Shown: piece after piece, positions 46,008 to 56,260 of the stretch | Layout of the letters: the number at the start of each line of letters is the position of its first letter | How positions within the stretch are numbered: the first letter of the stretch is position 1 | Source: DATJPR01 sp035506295 | Lineage (GTDB): Bacteria; Bacteroidota; Ignavibacteria; UBA10030; UBA6906 | NCBI GenBank assembly: GCA_035506295.1 | Contig: DATJPR010000098.1 | Location: forward strand, 12,263-76,262 | DNA: 64,000 nt | Direction: 5' to 3' | Program-made: the position numbers and the translations under genes | Notes under the pieces: generated by a model | What the model saw: only the letters and a program-made list of their open reading frames with translations | Databases searched by the model: none | Told to the model about the DNA's origin: nothing

Positions 46008-47540
46008 CTATCGGAATGGGGAGGCGCGTTTTGCCAGCCGTTCGACTTTCGATCGCAGAGCAGCGAAATCTTCAGGGGAAAACGAGCTTTCGATGCTCTC
46101 CAGACGCGCAAGGGCCTCCGTGAAGCGGTTTTCCTGCACCGCCAATTCGAAGGCGCAGCGTGTAAGATCGTCCGTCATCACCTCGTGTTCTTCCGCGATA
46201 CGGATCACCGACGCAGCCGTCGAGAAATCCCGTCCGCGCAACGACCAGAGCGCTTTCCAGGTCAACGCCGTGGTATCCAACGGCTTGAGCGCCAGCACGC
46301 GGTCAAGTGTCGCGACCGCATTTCGGGCGTCCCCCGATTCATTCTCGATCATCGCTCGATAACTCAGCAATCGGGTATCCTTTGTCCCCCCGTCGGTCGC
46401 AGACCGAAGGCAACGAAGAACCACATCCTGCCCTCCAAGCTTCTGCAACGCGTTGATCAGGCGCTCACTTGCCCCGGGTGTCGAAGGATTTACCTGCAGC
46501 GCCGTCGCAAACGCATCCGCGGCTCGCTCCCAGCTTCCGATCGCAAAGTAGCAGCGCCCCAGCGCCTCCTTGACTGCGTCCAGTGGAATGACAATGTCAC
46601 CCAGTTCGGCCGGAGCCTGCTCTTTCGCAGACACAAGTGCGCAGAGTTTCTCCAGGACGGGGATCGCCGGACGTGGATTCCCCTGCGTCATAAACGCCCC
46701 CGCAAGGAACCACATGGCACCTGCCTGCTGCGGGTACAGGGAAAGCGATTTTTCACAGTGGTGAATGGCCTGGCCGACATTTCGCGTCTTGAGCGCCGCT
46801 TCCGCAAGGAGATTGTGGAGGGCGCTGACGACCGCATTCGGCACGCCCGGGATCCGTATCGCCGCCCGTGCATGATGGACCACCGCGGGATAGTCCTGCA
46901 CGAGCATGAAGGACCGGGCGATCTGAAAGCGTGAGTACCAGTCGCGAGAGTCACGCTCGACGAGGGCAAGCAACGTTCCGAGATTCCGTTGAATCTTGTG
47001 CTTCAACACTTCAAAACCGCGCTCATACCCCAGGTGCTCGATGATAATATCCGAAGGCACAATTTTCCCCCCGCTGCGGAGTATCGATGGAGCGATCTGC
47101 TCGTGGATCTGACGTTCGAATCGCACGCCGTCCTTTCGACGAAAGATCCTGGGATATGGCATAACTTGTACTACACGCTTTCCCCCTTCCAGACTCAACA
47201 CGCTCCGAACAAGAACCTGATACGCGTCCGCCCGGGGATTTTCCAGCAGCCCCGCGAGCTTTGTACTCTGTCCGCCCGCCAGTCGTTCATCGGCATCAAG
47301 ATACAGGATCCATTCCCCCCGGCACGCCTCGAGAGAGCGGTTACGCATCGAAGAGAAATCCCCGTTCCACGTCTCCCGAATGACCCTGGCACCGGCCTCC
47401 TCCGCAATCCGGACTGTGGCATCCGTGGAGCCGGTGTCCACGATGACCATTTCATCGACGGCATCGCGCACGCTCTCGAGACATTCGCCGAGGAATTCCT
47501 CCTCGTCCTTGACGATCATGCTGAGCGATAGGCCGTTCAT
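46008..47540 (-). CDS. GT2 glycosyltransferase with C-terminal TPR repeats
   Basis: 510 residues. GT-A domain (about 1-230): SLSMIVKDEEEFLGECLESV, VDTGSTDATV and the acidic LDADERL, the nucleotide-sugar/metal site of family 2. The rest (about 235-505) is TPR-type helical repeats, likely to hold the protein acceptor. GT2-TPR fusions are known as protein or peptide glycosyltransferases. It is the last gene of the island, next to flagellin. Its ATG overlaps the preceding stop as ATGA. Confidence 0.92.
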   Translation of the reverse strand: MNGLSLSMIVKDEEEFLGECLESVRDAVDEMVIVDTGSTDATVRIAEEAGARVIRETWNGDFSSMRNRSLEACRGEWILYLDADERLAGGQSTKLAGLLENPRADAYQVLVRSVLSLEGGKRVVQVMPYPRIFRRKDGVRFERQIHEQIAPSILRSGGKIVPSDIIIEHLGYERGFEVLKHKIQRNLGTLLALVERDSRDWYSRFQIARSFMLVQDYPAVVHHARAAIRIPGVPNAVVSALHNLLAEAALKTRNVGQAIHHCEKSLSLYPQQAGAMWFLAGAFMTQGNPRPAIPVLEKLCALVSAKEQAPAELGDIVIPLDAVKEALGRCYFAIGSWERAADAFATALQVNPSTPGASERLINALQKLGGQDVVLRCLRSATDGGTKDTRLLSYRAMIENESGDARNAVATLDRVLALKPLDTTALTWKALWSLRGRDFSTAASVIRIAEEHEVMTDDLTRCAFELAVQENRFTEALARLESIESSFSPEDFAALRSKVERLAKRASPFR

Positions 47541-49378
47541 CGGTGTTTCTCTCGGTGATTGGCAGCCACAACGGCAAGGGCGGCTGCAACCCGTTCAAGC
47601 AGCCCTCCCCAATGTTCGCCGGCATTGCGTCGGAAAAGTTTCATGGATGGATACCAGGGCGACGCCTCTCCCTCCCTGAACCAGCGCCACTCGGGCGAAG
47701 CAGAAAGAAGCAGCCAGACCGGTCGACCCATCGCACCGGCCAGGTGCGGAATGGAGGTGTCTGTGGATATCACCAGGTCAAGATGCGTCATGAAAGCGGC
47801 GGTTTCCACGAAAGCATCATGTCCACAGTCCAGCTTCGATCCGATGTCCTCGATGCTCCCGGTGGAGGGAAGCTGGAGGATCTGCTGAGCCCCTTCTCCC
47901 TTCTGAAGGCTGTAGAAATGTACATCCTGGACGTTCAACAACGGCGCCAAGGTGCTCAACGCCATCGACCGATCATGATCTCCAACGTACTCCTTGTTCC
48001 CTTGCCAGCACAGTCCGACCTTGAGACCATCTCCACCGATCAGTGCCTTCGTTGACGCAATCAGTTCGGGCTCCGGCGCGAGGTATGGTCCCGGGCTCGG
48101 AATCGATTCCAGTGAATCGGTGAAGTACCGGGGTATGGAGAGAAGCGGCACCCAAAGATCGAACTCCGTTTTCGGCGTCTCCGCAACGGTGACCATCGCG
48201 TCGACACCGCTGATGTTTTTCAACAACCTTGCCAGACGTTTGTGCGTTTCCAATATGACGCGGCCGCCCCGGGATTTGACCAACGGGAGATAGCGGATAA
48301 ACTGGATCATATCTCCCGCGCCCTGTTCGGAGCGCACGAGCAGGGTTTTGTCCTCGAAAGGTTCTCCGAGCCATTCGGGGACGGGAAATGTCCGCCTGTC
48401 CACCCTCTGTCGGACATCGCTGATCTTGAATCTCCATCGGTACTCCTCCCAACCGCGTTGAAAATCTCCGGAGGCAAGGAGAAGAAGGGCCTTGTTGGCA
48501 TGCGCTTCTGCATATTCTGGATTCAGCTCAGTGGCGCGGTCATACCAGCGAATGGCCTCCGCGATTTTTCCAAGGGCGCTCGTTGCGCCGCCGAGGTTGA
48601 ACGGGATTGCCGCTTCCGTCGGCTCTCGCGAGTATGCGTCGAGGTAGATCTGAATCGCCTCGGCGATCCTCCCCTGTTCTTTGAGAGCGGAGCCAAGATT
48701 GTTCAGCACCTGAGGATTCGAGGGGCAGTGCTCCAGAGACCTGCGAAAGAGCTCCTCCGCTTCAGCAAAGAGACCTTTCTTCATCTTCACTTCGCCCAGT
48801 GCGGTGATCGCGTCAGGGGAACGAGGCTTCAAGGTCATGCTGATCGTGAGGCATCGCTCCGCACCGTCAAGATTTCCCAGATCACGAAGCGCGCACCCGA
48901 GGCCAAGCAAGGCGGGAGCTGACTGCGGGTTCCGGTCGACAGCCTTCCGGAACCACTGAACAGCTTCTTCCAGGTTCTTCTCCCGTGCGGCGAGGTTGCC
49001 AAGAGCATTCAGACTGTCGGTGAACCCAGGATCGACGGACAAGGCGCGGGCATAACATTCCCTTGCACGATCGCTTTGCCCGGTACCGAGAAGCACATCG
49101 CCCAGCCCCTTCAGAAAGAGCGGTTCCTGCGGACGCTGCGCAACCGCTTCGAGCATGTACGGCAGGGCGCGCTCCTCGTCCTTCTGTTGATGACAGAGGA
49201 ACCCCTGGAGATAGAGCGCCTCCCCGTCGAATGGGTCGTCGTCCAGAACCCGGAGATAACACGACTCGGCGGCACGGAAATCCCCTCTCCGTTGGGCCTC
49301 GAACCCCAGCTTGAGGAGCGACTCCCTGGACAACTCCAGGGCGGGCTTCTCTACCGATTTGTCGTCAAGGACTGGCAT
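47537..49378 (-). CDS. TPR repeat protein with C-terminal GT-B glycosyltransferase-like domain
   Basis: About 613 residues; the start is uncertain (ATG at 49378 or 49390), both with weak ribosome sites. TPR units fill about 1-330 (FRAAESCYLRVLDDDPFDGE, ALLGLGCALRDLGNLDGAER, VLNNLGSALKEQGRIAEAIQ). The C-terminal ~260 residues have the pattern of a heptosyltransferase/FlmG-like domain: SLQKGEGAQQ, LVISTDTSIPHLAGAMG and SPWYPSMKLFRR. It overlaps the GT4 gene by 14 bases and the GT2-TPR gene by 4. Confidence 0.88.
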   Translation of the reverse strand: MPVLDDKSVEKPALELSRESLLKLGFEAQRRGDFRAAESCYLRVLDDDPFDGEALYLQGFLCHQQKDEERALPYMLEAVAQRPQEPLFLKGLGDVLLGTGQSDRARECYARALSVDPGFTDSLNALGNLAAREKNLEEAVQWFRKAVDRNPQSAPALLGLGCALRDLGNLDGAERCLTISMTLKPRSPDAITALGEVKMKKGLFAEAEELFRRSLEHCPSNPQVLNNLGSALKEQGRIAEAIQIYLDAYSREPTEAAIPFNLGGATSALGKIAEAIRWYDRATELNPEYAEAHANKALLLLASGDFQRGWEEYRWRFKISDVRQRVDRRTFPVPEWLGEPFEDKTLLVRSEQGAGDMIQFIRYLPLVKSRGGRVILETHKRLARLLKNISGVDAMVTVAETPKTEFDLWVPLLSIPRYFTDSLESIPSPGPYLAPEPELIASTKALIGGDGLKVGLCWQGNKEYVGDHDRSMALSTLAPLLNVQDVHFYSLQKGEGAQQILQLPSTGSIEDIGSKLDCGHDAFVETAAFMTHLDLVISTDTSIPHLAGAMGRPVWLLLSASPEWRWFREGEASPWYPSMKLFRRNAGEHWGGLLERVAAALAVVAANHREKHR

Positions 49379-50540
49379 GGAGATGAGCATCCTCTGCGTT
49401 TCGCGCGCCCTGAGTCTCACAGTGCGCAAGCCCCATTGCGCCCAGCGCTTTGTCTGCGGCCGCCGACCAGGTGTACATGCGCACATCTTCGGCGCCCTTC
49501 AGCCCCAAGCGCCGAATTTCGTCGCGATGATGATACGCGTGCTCCACCAACGCGACCAACTCGTCGACCGAGGGCTCGACCCATTCGGCAATACTTTTTC
49601 CCTTATGAAGAATGGTGGCGGACTGGAAACTGTTCATCAGCATCGCGTTGCCGGGAGAGACAATATCCCGGTGTCCGGAGAAATTCGTCGCGATCACCGG
49701 CCGGCCGCATGCCATATACTCCATCATCACAAGATTTGTTCCGCCCTCGCATCGATTCGGGAAGATGCCGAGATCCGTTTTCGCAAAGATCTGAGGCATC
49801 ATTTCATTCGGCACAAGATCGAGAGTGACGATCCGGTGATGGTCGATGCCGTTTACCCGATAGAGGTGTTCCATCTGCTGCAGCCAGGTGTCCCCCTCCA
49901 GCTCGAAGGTGATGTTCCTGGAGACCTTCATCAGGTTCATGGTCTCGGGCCACACATTTCTCCACGAGTTCATCAGGACGATATCGCGATACTTTTCCTG
50001 AAGGATTCGGACCGCCTGCAAAACGACATCCTGCCCCTTCCGGTATTCAAACTTTCCCCCCGAGAAAATCACAAACATACCGTCATCCGGTTTCGGTGCA
50101 AGCGGACAAAAGCGTCCGGTGTCAACTCCCTGCACGAGCACTTCGACATGGTGGATTCCCGCGCGGTCGAGGTTGTCGCGGCACCATTGTGAACCGCAGA
50201 AAATCAATTCATAGCGGCTCGCGTTCTCGATGGCATGTTCGCCGAGGGTATTCTCGACGAAGGTATACCCGAACGTCGGAGTTCCCTGGTACGGCGAGGA
50301 GGGGGCGAGCTGCCGGTCACCGATCGCGGAAAGGAGCGGTCCGGGGATCCGTATTCGCGCGTCGGGCGGCTTCGAGACAATGAGGTCGACCACATGCAGC
50401 CGCCGCTCAAATTCCCGACGGAGGTTTTTCGAGCATACACCCCATCCGGTGAACTGGCCGTCGGACAATGCGAGGAACAGTGTGTCGGCCTCCGCCACAG
50501 ATTGTTCGGCCGGCGAGGGCGTCGGTGCGCAGTTCTTCAT
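49365..50540 (-). CDS. GT4-family (GT-B) glycosyltransferase
   Basis: 391 residues. Two-Rossmann GT-B build; the C-terminal half has FSGGKFEYRKGQDVVLQAVR, IFPNRCEGGTNLVMMEYMAC and GRPVIATNFSG, the EX7E-type nucleotide-sugar region of family 4. No TPR. Overlaps the upstream TPR-GT by 4 bases (ATGA). Substrate unknown. Confidence 0.92.
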   Translation of the reverse strand: MKNCAPTPSPAEQSVAEADTLFLALSDGQFTGWGVCSKNLRREFERRLHVVDLIVSKPPDARIRIPGPLLSAIGDRQLAPSSPYQGTPTFGYTFVENTLGEHAIENASRYELIFCGSQWCRDNLDRAGIHHVEVLVQGVDTGRFCPLAPKPDDGMFVIFSGGKFEYRKGQDVVLQAVRILQEKYRDIVLMNSWRNVWPETMNLMKVSRNITFELEGDTWLQQMEHLYRVNGIDHHRIVTLDLVPNEMMPQIFAKTDLGIFPNRCEGGTNLVMMEYMACGRPVIATNFSGHRDIVSPGNAMLMNSFQSATILHKGKSIAEWVEPSVDELVALVEHAYHHRDEIRRLGLKGAEDVRMYTWSAAADKALGAMGLAHCETQGARNAEDAHLHASP

Positions 50541-52102
50541 GCTCTATGCTTTTCTTTTTGCTGCAAGGCGACCGCAATTTCACGAATCGGTTCGGTCCAG
50601 CTCTGCAAATGTGTCTGCCGGAACAGTCTCATGCTCGGGTACCACGATGTTACCTCACCGGTCCTCGGCCACCGCCAGTCCGCGGCGAAGGGGAGCAGCG
50701 TCCAGACTTCCTTCCCCATGGCTCCGGCAAGATGCGCGATCGACGTGTCGACGGAGATCAGGAGATCGAGGTTGTCGATGATGGCTGCTGTTTCCTCCAT
50801 GGTTCCAATGTCCCGGCCGAGGGTCATGATTTTTTCACTCTGTGCCGGCTCGCCGGCATCGGTGAGCTGCAAGCTGTAGAAGGTGATCTCCGGAGCGGCA
50901 AGCAAGGGCTCGAGATCCTCGACTGAAAGCGATTTCAGCCGGGCGTGCCGATTGTTCGTGTTGCTTGCCCAGACCAGACCCACGCTCAATCCAGGCGTCT
51001 CCCGTATCCACCTCCAACGTGCAGAGCGTGCCGGATCGGCGTCGAGATATACCGTTGCGAAGGGGAGATTCGACGCCTGGATCCCGAGACGGTGCGGCAA
51101 ACTCATCAATGCAAGATAGGTGTCAAAGGGCGGAATCCTGCCGCCGTTGACATCGACCAATGCGTTCGCCGCCTTGAACCGCGCGAAGAGTCCGAGAAGA
51201 TGCTCATAGCACCCGAAGACAACCTTCGCCCCCCGTCGCCGGAGTTCCGGAAGAAACCTCACGAACTGAATCTGATCTCCCATCCCCTGTTCGCCGTAGA
51301 CGTAGATCGTTTTCCCCTCGAGAGAGCCCCCATCCCAGAGCGGCTGAGGAAACACCCTGACACCGATCCGCCCACCGGTATCGCTGCACCGCAAGCGCCA
51401 TTCATACTCCTTCCAACCGCTGACATACTCGCCCGAGGCGAGGAGCGCGAGCGCAAGCGAGTGGTGCGCCTCGGGCGATTCCGGGTCAAGTGCGAGCGCG
51501 GCGTTATAGGCAACGCGTGCGCCGGCGACATCATTCATCTCCTTCATGAGATTCCCGATGTTGACATAGCTGCCGGCATGATGCGGACGCAACGACAGAG
51601 CGCGGGTGTAGCACCGCAAGGCCTCCACGTATCTGACCTGTTGCTCGAAAACATAGCCGGAGTTCACCCAGGCACCATAGTGCTCGGGCTGCGCTTGAAG
51701 TACGCAACCGTACTCCGCTTCCGCTTGCGCATACCGTTCCGTATCCCGTGCCCAGTTACCGAGATTAAAGTGCGCGTTCACCGACGAAGGATCCGCCTCG
51801 AGGGCACGACGATACCATGCTGCAGCGGTCTCGAGGTCTCCCCGCTTCCGGCATATCAAGCCCAGCTCCACACTGGCAAGGCTGTGGTCGGGCCTCAACG
51901 CTAGCACGTGGTGAAAACATGCGTCCGCCCGTCCAAGATCTCCACGGTCGCGGGAGAATATCCCGAGGTTGAACCATGCATCAACATCGAGGGGCGACGC
52001 GGCGACGCGCTCTTCCAATTGCATTCGGGCGCGATCCACGACGGCACCGTAATCCGCCGCCGTCTCTGTGCTCCCGGCTCCCTGTACGTCACGTTCGTGC
52101 AT
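50537..52102 (-). CDS. TPR repeat protein with C-terminal GT-B domain (second copy)
   Basis: 521 residues. TPRs over about 10-225 (AWFNLGIFSRDRGDLGRADA, AHFNLGNWARDTERYAQAEA), then a GT-B/heptosyltransferase-like domain (YVYGEQGMGDQIQFVRFLPE, LLISVDTSIAHLAGAMG, TSWYPSMRLFRQ). It is a clear paralogue of the protein at 47537-49378 with fewer TPRs. The ribosome site is not obvious. Gap of 54 bases to the upstream gene. Confidence 0.9.
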   Translation of the reverse strand: MHERDVQGAGSTETAADYGAVVDRARMQLEERVAASPLDVDAWFNLGIFSRDRGDLGRADACFHHVLALRPDHSLASVELGLICRKRGDLETAAAWYRRALEADPSSVNAHFNLGNWARDTERYAQAEAEYGCVLQAQPEHYGAWVNSGYVFEQQVRYVEALRCYTRALSLRPHHAGSYVNIGNLMKEMNDVAGARVAYNAALALDPESPEAHHSLALALLASGEYVSGWKEYEWRLRCSDTGGRIGVRVFPQPLWDGGSLEGKTIYVYGEQGMGDQIQFVRFLPELRRRGAKVVFGCYEHLLGLFARFKAANALVDVNGGRIPPFDTYLALMSLPHRLGIQASNLPFATVYLDADPARSARWRWIRETPGLSVGLVWASNTNNRHARLKSLSVEDLEPLLAAPEITFYSLQLTDAGEPAQSEKIMTLGRDIGTMEETAAIIDNLDLLISVDTSIAHLAGAMGKEVWTLLPFAADWRWPRTGEVTSWYPSMRLFRQTHLQSWTEPIREIAVALQQKEKHRA

Positions 52103-52156
52103 GGATCAATGGAGAATGTCGTGCTCTGTTTGGGACCGAATCGTTGCGTACGCTCC

Positions 52157-55100
52157 TCAGTTGCCCTCAACCCGCGCTTCGACAAGAAGCGTGTTGTGCT
52201 CCCGGTCCAGGCCAAGAGCCATATTTGCCTGCGCAAGACCTTCGACGGCAGCAGTCGAGCCCGGGTCGTTCTTCACGGCCCACTCGAACATCGTCTTCGA
52301 GGCGTCGAAACGATGCGAGAGGAAGAACACCTCGCCGAGACCTGCACATGCCCGGGAGGAGTCTGGACGGAGGCGGAGACTCTGTTCGAAATGGCGTCTT
52401 GCGGGCTCCAGTTCCTTGAGCGACAGGTAGCACACGCCGCGGAAGTTCTCGACCGCCGAGATCAGCTCTTGACGGTGCGATTCGTCCGAAAGTGACCGTG
52501 CGTCCTCTTCCACCGACGCCACGGAGGCTATGGCCTCACGATACTGCCGGCTCCCGAACAGTCGCTGGGCTTCGTTCAGCCGTTCGTCAAGACCGTGCGA
52601 GCTTCCTTCGCTCTCAACCCTGCGGTTGTCGGGCGTGCCTTGTCCGGACGATGCCTGGGCCTGCAGTGCTGCAGAATTCTCCGGATCGAGCTCGAGAACT
52701 CTCGCAAGGAGCCGCCGGGCTTCCTCGTGTGCTCCTCCGGCGAGAAGCAGTTGTGCAAGGCCGGTGAGGGCTTTGGTGGAATTCGGCGCAATGCCGATTG
52801 CTTGTCGATACCATCCTGCCGCAATGTCGCGCTCGCCGATCCGTGCAGCGATGGAACCTGCCAGACAGAGCAACTCGTCGAAGCGTGCCGCCACGCTCAT
52901 CCCGTCCGCATCGTGGTAGTGACTGATCGCCTCCGTAACGCAAGCGAGCGCATCCGGGAGCGAGCCTTCCTCAATCGCAGCCCGCGCCCGGTCGAACCAG
53001 CGAAGGAATTCGGAGGTCCTGACAGGGATATGCACGCCCCGTACGGCGGGTCGCTTCTGGAGCGTCCAGATCTCCTCGGGAGTTCCTCCCCACTTCTGCG
53101 AGAAGACATGCAGATTCGTCTCCAACCGACGTCGGTACTTCTCCTTGCCGTCGGCGAGGAAACTCTTCGAGCCGAAATGATGGACGAACACATCCTTCGC
53201 AACAACGCTTTTGAACCCCGCAATGTTGGCTCTCAGACAATAGTCGTCGTCCTCATAATTCCCCGGCGTGAAGCGCTCGTCCACCCCTCCCACCGCCTCG
53301 AGGACATCTCGTGTCATCAGTGTGCAGAAGAACGCCACCCTTGGCACCACCTGCGTCTGACCTGAGCTCCTTTTCGCAGCGGCGGCGGCATATTCGTGCA
53401 TTTCGTCGATCGTCGCGTACTTCGCTTCCTGGTCGAACTGTGCCCCGCTGATGCGATTACTCATCGGCCCGACGATCCCGACTCGTTCCTGGCTGTGCGC
53501 CACTTCGAGTAGGCGTTCGAGCCAGCCGTCTGTGACGACGGCGTCGTTGTTCAGGAGAAGCACATCCTCCCCGACAGCTGCCGCGATGCCCTGATTCATT
53601 GCTGCCGGGAAGCCCTTGTTCTCCGCGTTCCGGATGAGGCGCACCTCGGGATATTGCCTCAGCGCATCGACTGTGCCGTCGGTTGAACCATTGTCGACAA
53701 CGATGATCTCGTGACTTGCTCGTGTGTGGCGCCGGATACTGTCCAGACACTGCCGGGTATAGTCGATCTGGTTGTAGGTCGCGAGGATGATCGAGACCTG
53801 AGGAGGAGTAGGATAGCGGAGCGCTCGATACGACGTGAAGGACGCTCTCGTGTCGAAACTTGTGATATACGCCAGTCGATTCCTGGTGGCGTCCGCGGAA
53901 TATTGGCGCTTCACCAGCTCGAGCCCGTCGCGGACGAGCTGACTCCAGAGGTCCTCATTTCCATAGAGCTTGACCACCGCCGCGGCAAATGCTTCCGGAT
54001 CGTCCGCGATCAGCGCATGCTTGCCGTCGACAATGTTCATCCCTTCGGCGGCGATGGTCGTCATCACGCACGGGAGACCGTGGGCGATCGCCTCGCCGAC
54101 TTTCCCTTTGACGCCCGCTCCATATCGGATGGGGACCACCGAAAGCCTGCAACGGTCGAAATATTCCGTCAGGCTTGGAACCCAGCCGGTCACGGTGATG
54201 TCCGGCCCCTGGAGCGAGGTGATGCCCGGCGGCGGATTGTTCCCCACAACAAGAAGCTGCACGCCGGGTAACGAGCGCCGGACGATCGGGAAAATCCTCT
54301 CGACGAAATAGGTGACGGCATCCTGGTTGGGAGCATGATTGAAATTGCCGACAAACAGAAGATCTTTCCTCGCACCGAATGGCACGGACGAGGGTGCGGG
54401 CTCGTGGATGTTCGTCATGATGAACACCGGTTTCGAGGGGAGGTCGGTCATGAGAACACGCCGATCTTCCTCGGTCACCGTGGTCACACAATCCGCCTTC
54501 GCGTAGACCGCGAGTTCGCGACGCTTTTTTTCCTGCGCTTCCTTCTGGAGCTTCTTGTCCTTCAGCAGGTCAGCTTGCCGCGCCTCCCGGAGATAGTGCA
54601 AGTCGTGGGTATCAATGATGATTGGCGTGTCCGGCAGTTCCTCGCGGACGAAATCCATGAAGTACTCGGCGACGAACCAGAAACTGAGGTAGACGAAGTC
54701 GGGCGCCCGGGTTTTCAGGTCGAGGCGTGCGATGATTTGCCTGAGTATCCCACGGACATCCGGCGAATTCCTGAGAGCCCACCATTGTTCGTACCCGAGC
54801 CAGATGAACTCCACGCCGAGTGCTCTCAGCTCCATGAGATAGGACTCGGATGTCGGGCCGAGATTTGCACCGACGAGATGCGCATACGTAACCTGCCACC
54901 CCAGCTTGACCATTTCCTTGAGGGTGTTGTACATGCGCAGCGTGCCTGAGGCCTTGTCGGGTAACGGCGGCCAGTCATCGATGATCAGGACAGAACGCGT
55001 CCTGCTCCGGCGGGATGCCTCGAAGACCACTCGTTGTTCGTTCGCGTGCTGTTTTCCAAGCCGATGCTGCCACCGCTCCCGGAACTTTGGAAGATTGACC

Positions 55101-56239
55101 TCCTGAAACCGCTTAAAGCCCTTTGTCACATCCTTCCCAGCCGTGACGCCTTCGTGGTGTATCACTGCCGCGGTCGGACAATAGTAGACTTTGAATCCCA
55201 GCTCGCGCACGGCAAAGCAGAGATCACTGTCTTCGCAGTAGGCAGGCGCGTACCGTTCATCAAAGCCACCAAGAAGCTTGAACAGATCCGCCCTCACCAT
55301 AAGCGCTGCGCCGGAACAGTAGTCGACCTCCCGGACAAAGGACACCAGGGAGCTTTTCGCGAGAAACCCTCTTCCGTAGTTCCACCCGTTCCCGTCCGAA
55401 AAAATGATACCTCCGGCTTCCTGGACCGTACGATCGGTAGAGAGAAGCCGGGCGCCGACGGCCCCCGCATCGGGATGAGCCGCCATGCACCCGAGCATTT
55501 CCGTCAGCCAACCCTTCTGCACTTCCGTGTCATTGTTCAGGAAGACCAGGATCTCGCCCGAGGCCTGCCGGGCCGCAAGGTTGTTCCCTCCGACAAAGCC
55601 GAGGTTCGTGCGCGACTGGATGAACGTGATCTTCCGGGAAAACATCTCGAGATACCCCGGCGTATCGTCGACCGAGGCATTATCAACGACAAGGACTTCG
55701 AGGTTGGGATATTCCGTATTGGCAAACAGTGCGGACAGGCACTTGATCGTATAGTCGAGCTTGTTGTAACAGAGGATGATGACCGAGACTTTCGGCCCCG
55801 AAGCATCTGCGTTGTCGGATCGGGCCCTTCCCTGTTCCACAATCGAGGCGATTGATGCATCGCCGAAGGGAAATGATCTCGCGAGAGCGCTCACATGGCA
55901 GGCGATGCCTTCCTTCGTCTTCGAGCGGTCCATGCATTCGGCATAGAGGCGAAACGCGCTTTCTCTGTTGCCGAGCGCGAGCATGGTGTGTGCGAGATAG
56001 AACAGTGCGTACAGGTCGGTGGGATTTTCCGAGAGCGCGGCTTCAAAACGTTCCTTGGCGACACGGAATTCGTGCCGGTAGTAGAATATGCGCCCGAGAA
56101 GCTTGTTGATCTCCGCGCGGTCTGCCTGTTCACGACCATCAGCCTCAAGCGCCGTGCGTAAGCAGGCGATCGCATCATCGTACCGGTCGGCGCAGAATAG
56201 CTCTTGAACGGTGTGAACGAAAGGATCTGAGAGGGTCAT
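52157..56239 (-). CDS. Multimodular glycosyltransferase: TPR-GT2-GT4-GT2-TPR
   Basis: 1360 residues. TPR (about 1-115); GT2 no. 1 (about 145-395: SVIILCYNKLDYTIKCLSAL, VDNASVDD, LNNDTEVQKGW, YCEDSDLCF); GT4 (about 425-800: LIIDDWPPLPDKASGT, IRYGAGVKGKVGEAIAHGLP); GT2 no. 2 (about 830-1075: SIILATYNQIDYTRQCLDSI, VDNGSTDG, LLNNDAVVTDGW, NYEDDDYCLR); then TPRs to the end. Both GT2 modules keep an NND metal-type site and ED pair. A single chain able to add several sugars is likely. No membrane helix. Confidence 0.93.
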   Translation of the reverse strand: MTLSDPFVHTVQELFCADRYDDAIACLRTALEADGREQADRAEINKLLGRIFYYRHEFRVAKERFEAALSENPTDLYALFYLAHTMLALGNRESAFRLYAECMDRSKTKEGIACHVSALARSFPFGDASIASIVEQGRARSDNADASGPKVSVIILCYNKLDYTIKCLSALFANTEYPNLEVLVVDNASVDDTPGYLEMFSRKITFIQSRTNLGFVGGNNLAARQASGEILVFLNNDTEVQKGWLTEMLGCMAAHPDAGAVGARLLSTDRTVQEAGGIIFSDGNGWNYGRGFLAKSSLVSFVREVDYCSGAALMVRADLFKLLGGFDERYAPAYCEDSDLCFAVRELGFKVYYCPTAAVIHHEGVTAGKDVTKGFKRFQEVNLPKFRERWQHRLGKQHANEQRVVFEASRRSRTRSVLIIDDWPPLPDKASGTLRMYNTLKEMVKLGWQVTYAHLVGANLGPTSESYLMELRALGVEFIWLGYEQWWALRNSPDVRGILRQIIARLDLKTRAPDFVYLSFWFVAEYFMDFVREELPDTPIIIDTHDLHYLREARQADLLKDKKLQKEAQEKKRRELAVYAKADCVTTVTEEDRRVLMTDLPSKPVFIMTNIHEPAPSSVPFGARKDLLFVGNFNHAPNQDAVTYFVERIFPIVRRSLPGVQLLVVGNNPPPGITSLQGPDITVTGWVPSLTEYFDRCRLSVVPIRYGAGVKGKVGEAIAHGLPCVMTTIAAEGMNIVDGKHALIADDPEAFAAAVVKLYGNEDLWSQLVRDGLELVKRQYSADATRNRLAYITSFDTRASFTSYRALRYPTPPQVSIILATYNQIDYTRQCLDSIRRHTRASHEIIVVDNGSTDGTVDALRQYPEVRLIRNAENKGFPAAMNQGIAAAVGEDVLLLNNDAVVTDGWLERLLEVAHSQERVGIVGPMSNRISGAQFDQEAKYATIDEMHEYAAAAAKRSSGQTQVVPRVAFFCTLMTRDVLEAVGGVDERFTPGNYEDDDYCLRANIAGFKSVVAKDVFVHHFGSKSFLADGKEKYRRRLETNLHVFSQKWGGTPEEIWTLQKRPAVRGVHIPVRTSEFLRWFDRARAAIEEGSLPDALACVTEAISHYHDADGMSVAARFDELLCLAGSIAARIGERDIAAGWYRQAIGIAPNSTKALTGLAQLLLAGGAHEEARRLLARVLELDPENSAALQAQASSGQGTPDNRRVESEGSSHGLDERLNEAQRLFGSRQYREAIASVASVEEDARSLSDESHRQELISAVENFRGVCYLSLKELEPARRHFEQSLRLRPDSSRACAGLGEVFFLSHRFDASKTMFEWAVKNDPGSTAAVEGLAQANMALGLDREHNTLLVEARVEGN

Positions 56240-56260
56240 AGAAGTCCGCTTCCTCCCCTC

